The notes under the pieces: model-generated
What the model was told of the DNA's origin: nothing
Databases searched by the model: none
The model's input: only the letters and a program-made list of their open reading frames with translations
Assembly: GCA_003139855.1 (NCBI GenBank)
Contig: PLGY01000062.1
Span: 27,012 to 69,619, forward strand
Direction of reading: 5' to 3'
Length of the DNA: 42,608 nucleotides
Source: Candidatus Methanoflorens stordalenmirensis
Lineage (GTDB): Archaea; Halobacteriota; Bog-38; Methanoflorentales; Methanoflorentaceae
Translations under genes and position numbers: made by a program
Shown: piece after piece, positions 9,520 through 18,501 of the stretch
How positions within the stretch are numbered: position 1 is the first letter of the stretch
Layout of the letters: each line of letters starts with the position of its first letter

Positions 9520-10548
9520 TTAGTCCCGTTTTGCGGCGAGGTAGATCTGAAGTAACTTTTTGCTTACGACATGGACGTCGTGGTTCTGAACGGTTTTTCG
9601 TGCGTTCTCTCCGAGCCTTGTTGCCCTCGCCTGATTTGTGATAACCTCGTTGATCGCGCTCCTGAATTCTTTGGCTGTCGTGAATTTGACGCAGTTGTGC
9701 CCGTCGATAAAATCGCTGTACGCGGGCAGGTCTCGCAAGATAAGGGGCACACCGCAAGCAGCTGCCTCAAGAGCGGCAATCCCTTGATTCTCTTCGTAGC
9801 TGGGAAAAACGAACACGTCCGCTGCACTCAGGGCCTCGCAAATGCTGTTCACTCGGCCCGTGAACAGCACGTTTTCGGGGGCCGCTTCGAGCACATTTTT
9901 AGCCGCTTTGGGCAAGAATGGCCACGTCAGGATTCTTCCCACCCATACGAACCGGAAACGCGGCAGCTTCTTGGCGGCGTCTACGAAGTCACTGATACCT
10001 TTTCGCACAAAAACCAGACCAATTGAGAGAACCAATGGGCGGTCATTCAAAGCATGCTCCGCTTTAAACTTCGCAGCGCGTTTTTCATCGCACTCGTACA
10101 AGCTCAAATCAATCCCATTGCTGAGAACCGCGATTCTCCGCTTGATGTTGAGCGTGCTTTTTAAGACCTCTTTCGTGTACGCGGAAGGCGCTATGCAAAC
10201 ATCTGCAAGATTGTAGAAGAAGCCCAGGTATCCTTTTAGACAGGCGCTGATGAAATTGGCGCCAAAGTAACTGTTAGCGACGTCTTGTGGCGTCGTATGG
10301 GTGTGTATTATCACTGCTTTGTGACGCGCCTTATGTAAAAGCGCTAACAAAAGAGCGATAGGCCCGAATGTGTGGGCGTGCATGACGTCACATATCCTTA
10401 TTGAGTTTTGGTAGAATCGGACGCCTTCCGATTCGAGTAGTCTCAACATCTTCTGCGTGTTCTTGATGCTGGTGAGGATGCCGCTCTCGCCGTACGTCCC
10501 GTATACAAGGTTCACGCTCAACATTTGCTTTGACGCTGCCGCGCTCAT
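9520..10548 (-). CDS. GT4-family glycosyltransferase
   Basis: 342 residues, GT-B fold. DVMHAHTFGPIALLLALL and VIIHTHTTP are the acceptor-side segments; RRIAVLSNGIDLSLY, LSIGLVFVRKGISDFVDAA and DVFVFPSYEENQGIAALEAA form the donor-binding domain with the conserved ExxxxxxxE-type motif (EENQGIAALE). This resembles diacylglycerol glucosyltransferase / PimB-like enzymes that modify lipids. It differs in subfamily from the other two GT4 genes here. The ATG directly abuts the PurL stop codon with no clear ribosome site, so translation is probably coupled to purL. Confidence 0.85.
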   Translation of the reverse strand: MSAAASKQMLSVNLVYGTYGESGILTSIKNTQKMLRLLESEGVRFYQNSIRICDVMHAHTFGPIALLLALLHKARHKAVIIHTHTTPQDVANSYFGANFISACLKGYLGFFYNLADVCIAPSAYTKEVLKSTLNIKRRIAVLSNGIDLSLYECDEKRAAKFKAEHALNDRPLVLSIGLVFVRKGISDFVDAAKKLPRFRFVWVGRILTWPFLPKAAKNVLEAAPENVLFTGRVNSICEALSAADVFVFPSYEENQGIAALEAAACGVPLILRDLPAYSDFIDGHNCVKFTTAKEFRSAINEVITNQARATRLGENARKTVQNHDVHVVSKKLLQIYLAAKRD

Positions 10549-12687
10549 CTAAGCGATCATGCTTTCGCTAAGGGTGGTGAGGCTTCTCTCGATGGTCTCT
10601 AATGACAGCGTCAGTTGACTGTCACCTACTGTGATCGAGAGTGCTCCTCCGCCGACGGTTCCAATCGCGGCAAACGCGACGTCATGAGCCTCAAGAGCGG
10701 CTGAAACGGAGTCGAGGCTTCTAGGGGTTACTGTAAGAATCGCTCTGCCGGCGCTCTCCGAAAACAATTCGTTCTCATCGTCCAAACAGGGAGATAAATC
10801 CACTTCGGCGCCGACGTGTTTGCACATTTTTCCGAGCGCAGCTATAAGGCCTCCTCTGGAGATATCGCTGGCGGCTGTGATCTTTCCCGTCCCGACAACT
10901 TCCACCAATGCGTCGATAGTCGTTTTAATCGTTTCGCGGGGTTGTGCGACGGCACCTCCAATCTCAAAGATTTCAGCATACTCCGACCCGCCGTATTCCG
11001 CATACGTTTCGCCGATCATCATTGTGATATCTCCCTTTTCTTGGAAAACTGCTGGTGGGACGGTGGAGATGTCGTCGACAATTCCCACCATTCCGATTGA
11101 CGGAGTGGGGATAATCGCTGTGTGGAACTCTTCACTTTCGTTGTAGAGCGAAACATTCCCGCCGACGATTGGTATGCCGAGAATGCGAGCAGCGTGAGAG
11201 AGTCCCCCCACCGCTTGTTCAAGCTGGGAAAAGACGTCCGCATTTTCGGGGTTGCCGAAGTTGAGGCAATTGACAAATGCGATAGGCCTCGCCCCTTTCA
11301 CCGCCAAATTCATTGCATTTTCAAAAACGGTGGCTGCTGCGCCTTGAAATTGATCCTTGGCGACTTGTGTAGCATTGCAGCCTGAGGACAGCGCTATGCC
11401 TCGCCGGGCGTCGATCGAGAGAACTGCCGCCCCGTTGCCTGGCTTGACGATAGTCCGCGTTTGCACTTCGTGGTCGTATTGTCGATACACCCACTCTTTC
11501 GTCGCGACGTTTGGAGACGAAAGCACGCGAAGGGCCCTCTCTTTGAGTGGTAGATCTGGAGCTAGTGACTGTTCAAGGTTCGACTGCGCCTTTGGGCGTT
11601 CAGGTGTGCATAATGGCACATCTTCGGTGAGTAACTTAATCGGTATGTCGGCGACTACCTTTCCGTGGAACTCTACGACGTACCGAGGTTCGTCGATTAC
11701 CTCACCGATTACGGCGCTATTTAAGTCATACTTGCCGGCAATAGCTAGTATTTCCTGAACGTGCTCCGGCGGGACCTCGAGAACCATTCGCTCCTGCGAC
11801 TCGGAGACCATCATTTCCGTCGGTGTCATCCCAGCTTCGCGCAAAGGAACAGCATCGAGCATAATTCGCCCTCCAAACGTTGAACACATTTCAGCTGAGG
11901 CCCCTGACAACCCTGCGGCCCCTAAATCGCGGCACGCGAAAACATAGCCTGTGGCGACTGCTTCGAGTGTTGCATCGATGAGGAGTTTTTCAGTGTACGG
12001 GTCGCCGATCTGGACGGAAGGCCTATCAGACGCTTCAGATTCTTCACTAAGATCTCTCGAGGCGAAGGATGCGCCGCCAAGACCGTCTCGGCCAGTAGCA
12101 GACCCCATGAGGACAATTTTGCTGCCAGGTTTTTTTACGCGCCCGGTAACGAGCGTATCATGCTGGCCTAGTCCAATGCAGACCACGTTGACGAGCGGAT
12201 TTCCATCGTAACTCGGATGAAACAGGACCTCACCATTGACCACAGGCACACCTATGCAGTTGCCGTAATCGCCGATTCCTTGAACAACGTGCTCGAATAG
12301 ATAGCGGTTTTTTTCATTCTCTAAGCTGCCAAAATAGAGGCAATCCATCAGAGCAATCGGCTTGGCCCCCATTGAAATGACATCACGTACGATGCCGCCG
12401 ACGCCGGTTGCAGCCCCGTCGTACGGATCAACGTACGATGGATGATTGTGGCTCTCCATCGCGATGGCAAGCGTCAGGTGATCGTTTAGCTTTATGATGG
12501 CAGCATCGTCTCCGGGGCCTACAATAACGATGTCGCCGCTTGTGGGCATTGTCTGCAGGAGTGGCTTGCTTGTCCGGTAGGCGCAGTGCTCTGACCACAG
12601 ATTTTCGAATATTGCACTCTCTACTTCATTGGGCCGGCGACCGAGTGCTTCGGTAATAATTTTTTCGTCTGCGTCTTTCAATCCCAT
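10549..12687 (-). CDS. purL: Phosphoribosylformylglycinamidine synthase subunit PurL
   Basis: 712 residues, the small-subunit type that works with PurS and PurQ. It converts FGAR to FGAM in purine synthesis using ATP and glutamine-derived ammonia. Key segments: [16 protein letters not shown] (catalytic His), [34 protein letters not shown] (nucleotide and metal binding), [15 protein letters not shown], and in the second half [12 protein letters not shown] and [14 protein letters not shown]. The domain pairs A1/A2 and B1/B2 are all present and no residue loss is seen. GGAG lies 6-10 bases before the ATG, and a TATA-like GGTTTAAC lies just upstream at about 12714. It probably leads a transcript with the downstream GT4 gene. 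Confidence 0.97.
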   Translation of the reverse strand: MGLKDADEKIITEALGRRPNEVESAIFENLWSEHCAYRTSKPLLQTMPTSGDIVIVGPGDDAAIIKLNDHLTLAIAMESHNHPSYVDPYDGAATGVGGIVRDVISMGAKPIALMDCLYFGSLENEKNRYLFEHVVQGIGDYGNCIGVPVVNGEVLFHPSYDGNPLVNVVCIGLGQHDTLVTGRVKKPGSKIVLMGSATGRDGLGGASFASRDLSEESEASDRPSVQIGDPYTEKLLIDATLEAVATGYVFACRDLGAAGLSGASAEMCSTFGGRIMLDAVPLREAGMTPTEMMVSESQERMVLEVPPEHVQEILAIAGKYDLNSAVIGEVIDEPRYVVEFHGKVVADIPIKLLTEDVPLCTPERPKAQSNLEQSLAPDLPLKERALRVLSSPNVATKEWVYRQYDHEVQTRTIVKPGNGAAVLSIDARRGIALSSGCNATQVAKDQFQGAAATVFENAMNLAVKGARPIAFVNCLNFGNPENADVFSQLEQAVGGLSHAARILGIPIVGGNVSLYNESEEFHTAIIPTPSIGMVGIVDDISTVPPAVFQEKGDITMMIGETYAEYGGSEYAEIFEIGGAVAQPRETIKTTIDALVEVVGTGKITAASDISRGGLIAALGKMCKHVGAEVDLSPCLDDENELFSESAGRAILTVTPRSLDSVSAALEAHDVAFAAIGTVGGGALSITVGDSQLTLSLETIERSLTTLSESMIA

Positions 12688-12787
12688 CTTTGCACTCCTA
12701 TAGCCCCTTCATTAGTTAAACCTTAGCAATTCTTTTATCCGTGCGATAAGACCCCATGTTGTCCTGTGACTCCCGAGTACTAGCGAG

Positions 12788-13497
12788 GGTAAAGAAACGT
12801 ACAAGATCTATCTGGGCTGCAGCGGATGGCATTACGATCATTGGCGAGGCGTCTTTTATAACGCGCCTCGCAACTACTTGGAGCAATACGCCTGATTCTT
12901 TCACTCTGTTGAAGTCAATTCGACGTTTTATCAGTTTCCAAAGGAGGCTCAGTTGAGGAACTGGTACGCCGCGACGCCTGACTACTTCAAGTTCTCCATA
13001 AAAATGAACCGCCATATCACGCATATAAACGGCTACACGACGTGCGTAGACCTCTCCGCGACTTTTTGAAGACTTGTTCAGTGCTCGAGGATAAACTTGG
13101 TCCGTGTCTCATAGGGCTCTCAGCGACGTTTAGAAAGGATCTGGAACGTTTTGATGAGTTTCTTTCCATTCTTCCTGAATACCGTTTTCCTTTGAGTTTC
13201 GCCACAACTCGTGGCTTGGCGACGAGGTTTTTCAACCGTTTCGCGACTGCCGAAAGCTGACGCTGATGATGTTGGGTGCACAATTCGATAGCAATGTGGA
13301 ATGTTTTTCGGATTTCGTTTACATTAGGTGGCACGCTCGCACTCGATAGTTACTCGCCGAGAGAAATAGACTACTGGGCGCGCCGAATCTGCGAGATCTC
13401 AAAAAAAGCAGATGTCTTCGGCTATTGGAACAATGATGCCCACGGAAATGCACCACAGAACTGTCTAGAGCTTACGCGAAAGCTGCCATCACTTTAA
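12788..13497 (+). pseudogene. Broken DUF72 family gene
   Basis: Three pieces in shifting frames line up with one DUF72 (YecE-like) protein. Piece one, 12800-13066: IYLGCSGWHYDHWRGVFY, then an in-frame TGA after LEQYA, then HSVEVNSTFYQFP, ATPDYFKFSIKMNRHITHI. Piece two, 13042-13260: LEDKLGPCLIGLSATFRK and DEFLSILPEYRFPLSFA. Piece three, about 13330-13497: YSPREIDYWARRICEISKK and VFGYWNNDAHGNAPQNCLEL, the YFNNDxxGxAxxNA end of the family. At least one nonsense change and two frameshifts are present, and no clear start codon. DUF72 proteins are TIM-barrel-like with unknown function. This copy is almost surely dead unless the sequence has errors. Confidence 0.85.
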
Positions 13498-13692
13498 GAT
13501 CTGAAACGGACGATTACGATGACCCGCTTTACGTGCTCGTCGTACTCCGTGACACTCTGTTGCGTTCGCGTACTTCCGGCAGTGCGAGCCACACTGGCCA
13601 GAACGCTAACGCCTCAGTTCAGGAGCAGGTCCAAAAACGCGATGAATCGAGTCGAGCACAACTCCTGGTGGCGTCGCAAAGGGGAAAAAGGA

Positions 13693-14013
13693 CTACCCAA
13701 ACAGGGCCCCTAGTCCTTCCATGCCCGTTTCTTCTTCCTCCTCTTTCTCCTTCTCCTTCTCCTCTTCTGCTTCTGCTTCTTCTTTCTTCTCGGCGGGCGC
13801 TGGGGCCACCGGTGCAGCTGCTGCGGGCGCTCCTGCAAATGCCGCTGTGGATATAGCCTCCTCGATATCGATGCCTTCGAGCGCCGCGATGAGTGCCTTT
13901 GCCCTCACCTCGTTGACTGTCGCGCCTGCTGCGTTGAGGACGCTCGTAACGCCCTCTTCAGTAACTTCTTTGCCTGTCGCGTTCAAAATTAGTGCTGCAT
14001 ATACGTATTCCAT
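13693..14013 (-). CDS. rpl12: Ribosomal protein L12 (P1 stalk protein)
   Basis: 106 residues. The N-terminal dimerisation domain starts [20 protein letters not shown]; a flexible Ala/Pro hinge and a Glu/Lys-rich segment follow, ending in [10 protein letters not shown]. That last motif recruits translation GTPases in archaeal and eukaryotic stalks and is identical in L10 just upstream. It is the last gene of the ribosomal block. The mirrored Ser-rich plus-strand open frame is a shadow of the Glu/Lys repeat. Confidence 0.96.
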   Translation of the reverse strand: MEYVYAALILNATGKEVTEEGVTSVLNAAGATVNEVRAKALIAALEGIDIEEAISTAAFAGAPAAAAPVAPAPAEKKEEAEAEEEKEKEKEEEEETGMEGLGALFG

Positions 14014-14047
14014 TCGCTATCACCTTTGCTGTGTTGCGGTCTCAAAA

Positions 14048-15076
14048 TTATCCAAATAACGCTCCGAGACCTTCCATACCGGATTCGGATCCCTTCTCCT
14101 CGTTCTCCTCCTCCTTCTCTTCTGACGTTTCCTCTTTCTTTTGCGGCGCTGCCTCTTCTTTATTCGATTCGGGTGCCGTCGCTTGTGCGTTCTTTAGTGC
14201 GATGAGCGCATCATCTAGCGCTTCGTTTGGAAGCTTGTGAACAAGCGTTAGCGCTGCTGCTTGCGCCTTCGAGAGCAGAACTTTCAGCACCTCGGGCTCA
14301 AAGATCTCAGCATTGACCCCGAGATTCATTGCTTCAAATGAGGCTTTTTGAAGCAGCGTGGCGGCTGTTAGAGACGTTGGGTATGCTGTGTTAATTGACA
14401 AATTCAGCGCCTTTGACACGGCCAAAACGAATTGATTAAAGTACGCCTGCTCATCGATGTAGAGGTTTTCGGGGACGTAGAGCACGTCGCCGTCGTACGC
14501 CGCTCGAAGATATAAGCCGACTTCCATCGGGTAGATTTCAAATCGCTGGAGTACTTCGGCCAGCCGCGCGCTTATCGCTTCGCCCTCCTTAGCGACCGTT
14601 TTTGTCTCGCGTATTACGATTTTACCCTTTTCAATTGCTGCCGGTATCCCAACGTTTTGAAGATCTCCGACTATGGGCCCCGGTCTAAACGACGTGGGAC
14701 CCTTCTTTATGATTATATCGTTAGGCGCCCTATCACCCGCTTTGGCCGGCGCCGGGGTTCTGCTGTTCTCGAGCAGTTTAAACAGCTTGAACGGATTGAG
14801 ATCGGTGAAGATTAATGCGGTTTGCCCCTCAACGTTTTCGAACAATTGAAGCGTCGTCTCGCCAACCTCCGCAAGCGCACGGTGGATCAGGGAATTTCTG
14901 GTGACCCGTATTTTCGCGACGTCGCGAAGCTCGGCCCTGATGCTCTGAAATTGACGTGCAGGGATCCCCTGAATACTAACAATCGCCGTGACTTCGTGCG
15001 CTTGGACCTCGGCTTTAATGTTGGTGATCTCGTCGTCTTTCCAAACCGGTCGGTGAACGTTTGCAATTGCCGCCAT
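14048..15076 (-). CDS. rpl10: Ribosomal protein L10 (P0)
   Basis: 342 residues, normal for archaeal P0. The rRNA-binding domain begins HRPVWKDDEITNIKAEVQAH and includes RVTRNSLIHRAL. An insertion domain, helical spine segments that bind L12 dimers, and an acidic Lys/Glu tail follow, ending [10 protein letters not shown]. It forms the base of the ribosomal stalk. The ATG starts one base after the L1 stop codon, so the two are coupled. The L12 gene follows 34 bases downstream. Confidence 0.97.
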   Translation of the reverse strand: MAAIANVHRPVWKDDEITNIKAEVQAHEVTAIVSIQGIPARQFQSIRAELRDVAKIRVTRNSLIHRALAEVGETTLQLFENVEGQTALIFTDLNPFKLFKLLENSRTPAPAKAGDRAPNDIIIKKGPTSFRPGPIVGDLQNVGIPAAIEKGKIVIRETKTVAKEGEAISARLAEVLQRFEIYPMEVGLYLRAAYDGDVLYVPENLYIDEQAYFNQFVLAVSKALNLSINTAYPTSLTAATLLQKASFEAMNLGVNAEIFEPEVLKVLLSKAQAAALTLVHKLPNEALDDALIALKNAQATAPESNKEEAAPQKKEETSEEKEEENEEKGSESGMEGLGALFG

Positions 15077-15077
15077 T

Positions 15078-15719
15078 TCACATCACCCTCACTGCGGGGC
15101 CCATGGTCGTTTTGACAAAGACCGAGGCAATGTTTTGCTTGCCGTTCTCGAGTCGCGACTCGACGGTATTGAGGAGCGCTTCGACGTTGGTTGCGATGTC
15201 TTCGGGGCTCATGCTCAGATTTCCGATCAACGCGTGGAACGTCGGTTTATCTTTTGAGCGCACCTTAACCGTTCGTCTCAGCCGATTGATGAGGGGGGCG
15301 GGATCGGCGCTTGACGGTACAGGGTCGGGCATCTTACCTTTGGGGCCTAGAATTGGCCCGAAGCTCTTCCCTATAGACGGCATTAACGGCGCTTCTGCAA
15401 TAAAAAAGTCAATATCTCTCGTCGTTGATCGGATCAGTTTCTTGTCGCCGCTCATCTTTTCAATGTCGTCGGGAGAAATTATCAGGTCAGCGCCGCCGCT
15501 TTGCGACTTAATAGCGAGATCCCCTCTTGCAAAAACCCCGATTTTCGTTGCTTTCCCGCGCCCGTTCGGCAGAACGATGGATTCGGTTATCCTGTTTTTT
15601 GGCTGGCTTAAATCAACGCTCTTCAGATTGACAATCAAATCAACGCTTTCTGTGAACTTTCTCTTAGGCGCTAACTCAATCGCTTCATTGACGGCTTTAA
15701 GGGTGTTTTCGTTGACCAT
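15078..15719 (-). CDS. rpl1: Ribosomal protein L1
   Basis: 213 residues, archaeal L1 length. Conserved signature: GPILGPKGKMPDPVP, then KDKPTFHALIGNLSM. It binds 23S rRNA at the L1 stalk and in methanogenic archaea also represses its own mRNA. GGAGG precedes the ATG and overlaps the base of a hairpin described separately. Gene order L11-L1-L10-L12 is standard. Confidence 0.97.
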   Translation of the reverse strand: MVNENTLKAVNEAIELAPKRKFTESVDLIVNLKSVDLSQPKNRITESIVLPNGRGKATKIGVFARGDLAIKSQSGGADLIISPDDIEKMSGDKKLIRSTTRDIDFFIAEAPLMPSIGKSFGPILGPKGKMPDPVPSSADPAPLINRLRRTVKVRSKDKPTFHALIGNLSMSPEDIATNVEALLNTVESRLENGKQNIASVFVKTTMGPAVRVM

Positions 15720-15726
15720 ACTCCCT

Positions 15727-15763
15727 CCGTAGTATCTTCGACCACCGCGGTGATCTCCTACGG
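15727..15763 (-). promoter_or_regulatory. Candidate L1 autoregulatory hairpin in the rpl1 leader
   Basis: On the mRNA strand CCGTAG pairs with CTACGG (6 pairs). Inside, GATCAC and GTGGTC pair around a CGCG loop. The two helices are separated by an asymmetric internal loop (GA on one side, GAAGATA on the other). The GG of the outer helix is part of the ribosome site GGAGG of rpl1, so a bound L1 protein would block initiation. L1 repression through an rRNA-like mRNA site is known in methanogens; this instance is inferred. Confidence 0.55.
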
Positions 15764-15810
15764 TGCAATCATCAGATGGAGTAAACTTTACTTCAATCTT
15801 TCGCCGGAAT

Positions 15811-16284
15811 TTATGTCTCGGTAAAAAGATCTGCGTATTCTCCGGCGTCTATCGCCTTCTGAACATCTTTAGCTGGTTTTTCGTCGACAGTAACGCCCAT
15901 CGACACACAGGTGCCCAAAACTTCTTTGACCGTTTTTTTCAACTCGTACGAAAGGGAGCTCTGTCGTTTCATTTTTGCTATCTTGATCGCTTGGGCGACG
16001 GTGATATTGCCCACGGTCCCCTCACCTGACGATCCTTTCTCTATTCCAGCCTCTATCAGAACAAGCGCCGATGCAGGGGGTATACCTACTTCGAGCGTCA
16101 CGTTCTTTTTGTCGTCGACAATGACCTTGACAGGCACCTGCATTCCGTTATATGACGCAGTTTGTGCATTGATGTCGTCAACAACTGCTTTAATGTTGAT
16201 CCCAAGGGGTCCTAGGGCAGGCCCTATCGGAGGACCGGGGCTCGCCTTGCCTCCTGGCACCAACACCTCTATTACGTCGGCCAT
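15811..16284 (-). CDS. rpl11: Ribosomal protein L11
   Basis: 157 residues. N-terminal signature VPGGKASPGPPIGPALGPLGIN; the C-terminal rRNA-binding domain contains GSSGEGTVGNITVAQAIKIA and LGTCVSMGVTVDEKPAKDV. It binds the GTPase-associated centre of 23S rRNA. The ATG lies one base after the Spt5/NusG stop, so translation is coupled. 91 bases separate it from L1; these hold the candidate L1 hairpin. Confidence 0.97.
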   Translation of the reverse strand: MADVIEVLVPGGKASPGPPIGPALGPLGINIKAVVDDINAQTASYNGMQVPVKVIVDDKKNVTLEVGIPPASALVLIEAGIEKGSSGEGTVGNITVAQAIKIAKMKRQSSLSYELKKTVKEVLGTCVSMGVTVDEKPAKDVQKAIDAGEYADLFTET

Positions 16285-16285
16285 G

Positions 16286-16765
16286 TTATTCGCGCTCCTC
16301 CTTGCTCAAGACTCGGACGTGATCGCCGCGCACCGTAATTGGTATCGGCACCATGGCCTCGAAGAGTTCGACTGTAATCTCCTCGCGGCGCTCATCAATG
16401 CGTTTGACACGGGCCCGTTCTCCTTTGAATGGACCTGCAATAAGCTCAATGATGTCGCCGTCTTCAATGCCGGCCACGGCTGGTTTTGGCGTTAAGAAAT
16501 GCTCGATCTCTGCGAATTTCGTGCTTCCCTTCACGACGCCACGGGCGTGCGGTATGCCTTGAATCGCCTGTTCTACTATTTCAAATTTGGTGGTCTCCAC
16601 GAGCACGTATCCCTTGAGCTCTTTTGGCACAAGTATCGCGCGGATGTCATAGTTCTCCTTTTTGGCAGCGAGTGCAAGCAAGTTGGCCACGGCGCGTTCT
16701 TGATTTGCCGTGGTTTTTATGGCGTAAACTGAAGATTCAAGCCCATTTTGCTCTTGACTTGACAT
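16286..16765 (-). CDS. spt5: Transcription elongation factor Spt5 (NusG)
   Basis: Archaeal Spt5/NusG: NGN domain ([20 protein letters not shown] ... GYVLVETT) that clamps RNA polymerase with Spt4, then a KOW domain ([20 protein letters not shown]). 159 residues from the ATG at 16765, which has GAGGGG 4 bases upstream. A TTG 18 bases further upstream is possible but has no ribosome site. It lies between secE and rpl11 as in most Euryarchaeota. Confidence 0.95.
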   Translation of the reverse strand: MSSQEQNGLESSVYAIKTTANQERAVANLLALAAKKENYDIRAILVPKELKGYVLVETTKFEIVEQAIQGIPHARGVVKGSTKFAEIEHFLTPKPAVAGIEDGDIIELIAGPFKGERARVKRIDERREEITVELFEAMVPIPITVRGDHVRVLSKEERE

Positions 16766-16802
16766 GATTCCCCTCACTGACAACTTTTTAACGCGTCACT
16801 GA

Positions 16803-17249
16803 TTAAGTCGTCGCGTTCCCGGTTTTATTCACGGCCGAGGTAATAGAACTATTTTGCGTTGCGTTACTCACCGGCACCGGGGTGTTCACTACGTTACTCG
16901 GTGTGGCCGTTGCTGTTGTGTTGTTGGTGAGACCCAAGCTTTGCGGCGCTTGTACCATAGCCAGATATATCAGAAACCCGCCCACGCCGATTATGATAAT
17001 TCCTATCGCGGCGACTTTCGCAATATTCGAGTACTCCTCACGCGTTGGCCTTCTTGTAAGCGTCAAGATTCTCCGGTACTCACCGAGCTTGCGCTCGATC
17101 GACTTCCGAGAAAAACGACTCTCTGCTGTAGTCGCCTCTTGTAGCTTAGAAGCCTTCGACGAGGCGCTCGCTTGCTTTTTGTCTTCTTTAGGGGCCTCTC
17201 GTTGTTTTTTAGGCTTTGACGAACGAGTTCTCCCCTGCTTTTTAGCCAT
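16803..17249 (-). CDS. secE: SecE / Sec61-gamma with long N- and C-terminal extensions
   Basis: 148 residues; archaeal SecE is usually about 55-70. The core is at about 54-98: KLGEYRRILTLTRRPTREEY (amphipathic helix), then one membrane segment, VAAIGIIIIGVGGFLIYLAM. Before it is a 50-residue Lys/Arg/Ser/Ala-rich extension. After it is an outward-facing tail of about 45 residues rich in Asn/Thr/Ser, with six N-X-S/T sequons (NNT, NTT, NAT, NSS, NKT, NAT). SecE stabilises the SecY pore. Position next to spt5 and ftsZ supports the call. GGTGAA precedes the ATG and an internal promoter is likely. Confidence 0.88.
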   Translation of the reverse strand: MAKKQGRTRSSKPKKQREAPKEDKKQASASSKASKLQEATTAESRFSRKSIERKLGEYRRILTLTRRPTREEYSNIAKVAAIGIIIIGVGGFLIYLAMVQAPQSLGLTNNTTATATPSNVVNTPVPVSNATQNSSITSAVNKTGNATT

Positions 17250-17289
17250 TGTACATTCACCGAACTATAGTGCAGCAAAAACGCGCAAA

Positions 17290-17298
17290 GTAAATATG
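17290..17298 (-). promoter_or_regulatory. TATA box upstream of secE
   Basis: Minus-strand ACATATTTAC centred about 45 bases before the secE ATG. It would give a leader of about 20 bases containing the GGTGAA ribosome site and would drive secE-spt5-L11 and the genes after them independently of ftsZ. Confidence 0.5.
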
Positions 17299-17376
17299 TG
17301 GCGCCCGACGCGGCGTTATATCACTTTGCGTTTCAATAGTATAAAATGTTTTGTGGAGGATGTGCCACGTAAGCCT

Positions 17377-18486
17377 TTATTTTACGAAATCTATGCCGTA
17401 TCGTTGAGCTCCGGTTTTTGCCTTAATCGCTTCGCTCTTCCCGTAGATCTGAGGGGACTTTACGCCAGTAACGATAAGGAGCGTTCGTACCATATGGTCA
17501 AGCTCGGGGTCGATCTGGGCGCCCCAAATAATTCGCGCGTCGGGATCGATACGCTCATAAACTTCCTGCACGACGCCCTCTGCCTCAGTCACGGTCATGT
17601 CTGTGCCCCCGATGACGTTGACAATTGCGGCAGTGGCGCCAGAGATGTCAACGTCCAGAAGGGGACTTCTCAGAGCTTTCTTAACCGAATCCACGGCTTT
17701 GTCTTCAGCATCAGACTCGCCAAGCCCAATCATTGCCACGCCGCCTTTTTGCATGACAGTTCTGACATCTGCGAAGTCGAGGTTGATGAGCCCTGGTTTA
17801 GTGATGAGTTCGGTAATGCCCTTGACGGCCCGCATCAGCACTTCATCCGAGACTTTGAATGCGGCTTGCAGCGGCAGCCGGGGAACGACTTCTAGCAGTC
17901 GGTCGTTTGGCACAACGATGACGGTATCGGCCATGTCACGCAGCCGCTCAAGTCCAGCTTCAGCGTTGGCCCTGCGCACCATGCCCTCCACGCCGAATGG
18001 GAGGGTCACGATAGCTATAGTGAGGGCCCCGGCATCGCGTGCCGCCTCTGCGACGACCGGCGAGGCCCCAGTTCCCGTGCCTCCACCTAAACCGGCAGTA
18101 ATAAACACCATGTCCGCTCCGGCAACGCTTGCTCGGAGTTCTTCTTGGCTTTCGATTGCTGCCTCTTCGCCTATCTGCGGCAATGAGCCAGCGCCGAGCC
18201 CGCGCGTTCGCTCCTTCCCAATCAAGATTTTTCGGTCCGCCGTCGTCCTCCTAAGGTGTTGCGCATCTGTGTTGAGCGCAATAAGTTCGGCCCCTTCGAT
18301 TCCCTCTTCCGTCATCCGTGAGATGGTGTTTGATCCTGCGCCGCCGCATCCGATGACGATGATGTTAGTTTGGAGCGTTTTGAGCACTTCCTCGAGCTCT
18401 TGGTCGGGGGTATAAGATATTTGCGGCGATTCGTTTTTCACGTCGCTTGTGCCCCGTTCAAGCGCGTCTTCAATTATGGACTTCAT
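17377..18486 (-). CDS. ftsZ: Cell division GTPase FtsZ
   Basis: 369 residues. Nucleotide-binding GCGGAGSN (about 47-54), tubulin signature GGGTGTG (134-140), [14 protein letters not shown] and the NDRLLEVV / FADVRTVM segments are all intact, so it should polymerise and hydrolyse GTP. A 40-residue N-terminal extension and a short C-terminal tail ([20 protein letters not shown]...) are typical for archaeal FtsZ1. GGAGG lies 7 bases before the ATG. It follows dtdA by 15 bases and precedes secE, a common euryarchaeal order. Confidence 0.97.
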   Translation of the reverse strand: MKSIIEDALERGTSDVKNESPQISYTPDQELEEVLKTLQTNIIVIGCGGAGSNTISRMTEEGIEGAELIALNTDAQHLRRTTADRKILIGKERTRGLGAGSLPQIGEEAAIESQEELRASVAGADMVFITAGLGGGTGTGASPVVAEAARDAGALTIAIVTLPFGVEGMVRRANAEAGLERLRDMADTVIVVPNDRLLEVVPRLPLQAAFKVSDEVLMRAVKGITELITKPGLINLDFADVRTVMQKGGVAMIGLGESDAEDKAVDSVKKALRSPLLDVDISGATAAIVNVIGGTDMTVTEAEGVVQEVYERIDPDARIIWGAQIDPELDHMVRTLLIVTGVKSPQIYGKSEAIKAKTGAQRYGIDFVK

Positions 18487-18501
18487 GTCATATCCTCCAC
18501 T

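Noticed and set aside
9428..9757. 110-codon N-terminal extension of Fae-Hps
   Set aside because: It overlaps the end of the GT4 gene, is basic and unlike Fae, and a TTG with a ribosome site marks the family-length start.
12716..13024. 102-codon minus-strand frame before PurL
   Set aside because: It is antisense to the recognisable DUF72 remnant.
13533..14240. Ser/Phe-rich plus-strand frames opposite the L12 and L10 tails
   Set aside because: They mirror the Glu/Lys repeats of the stalk proteins and have no own start signal.
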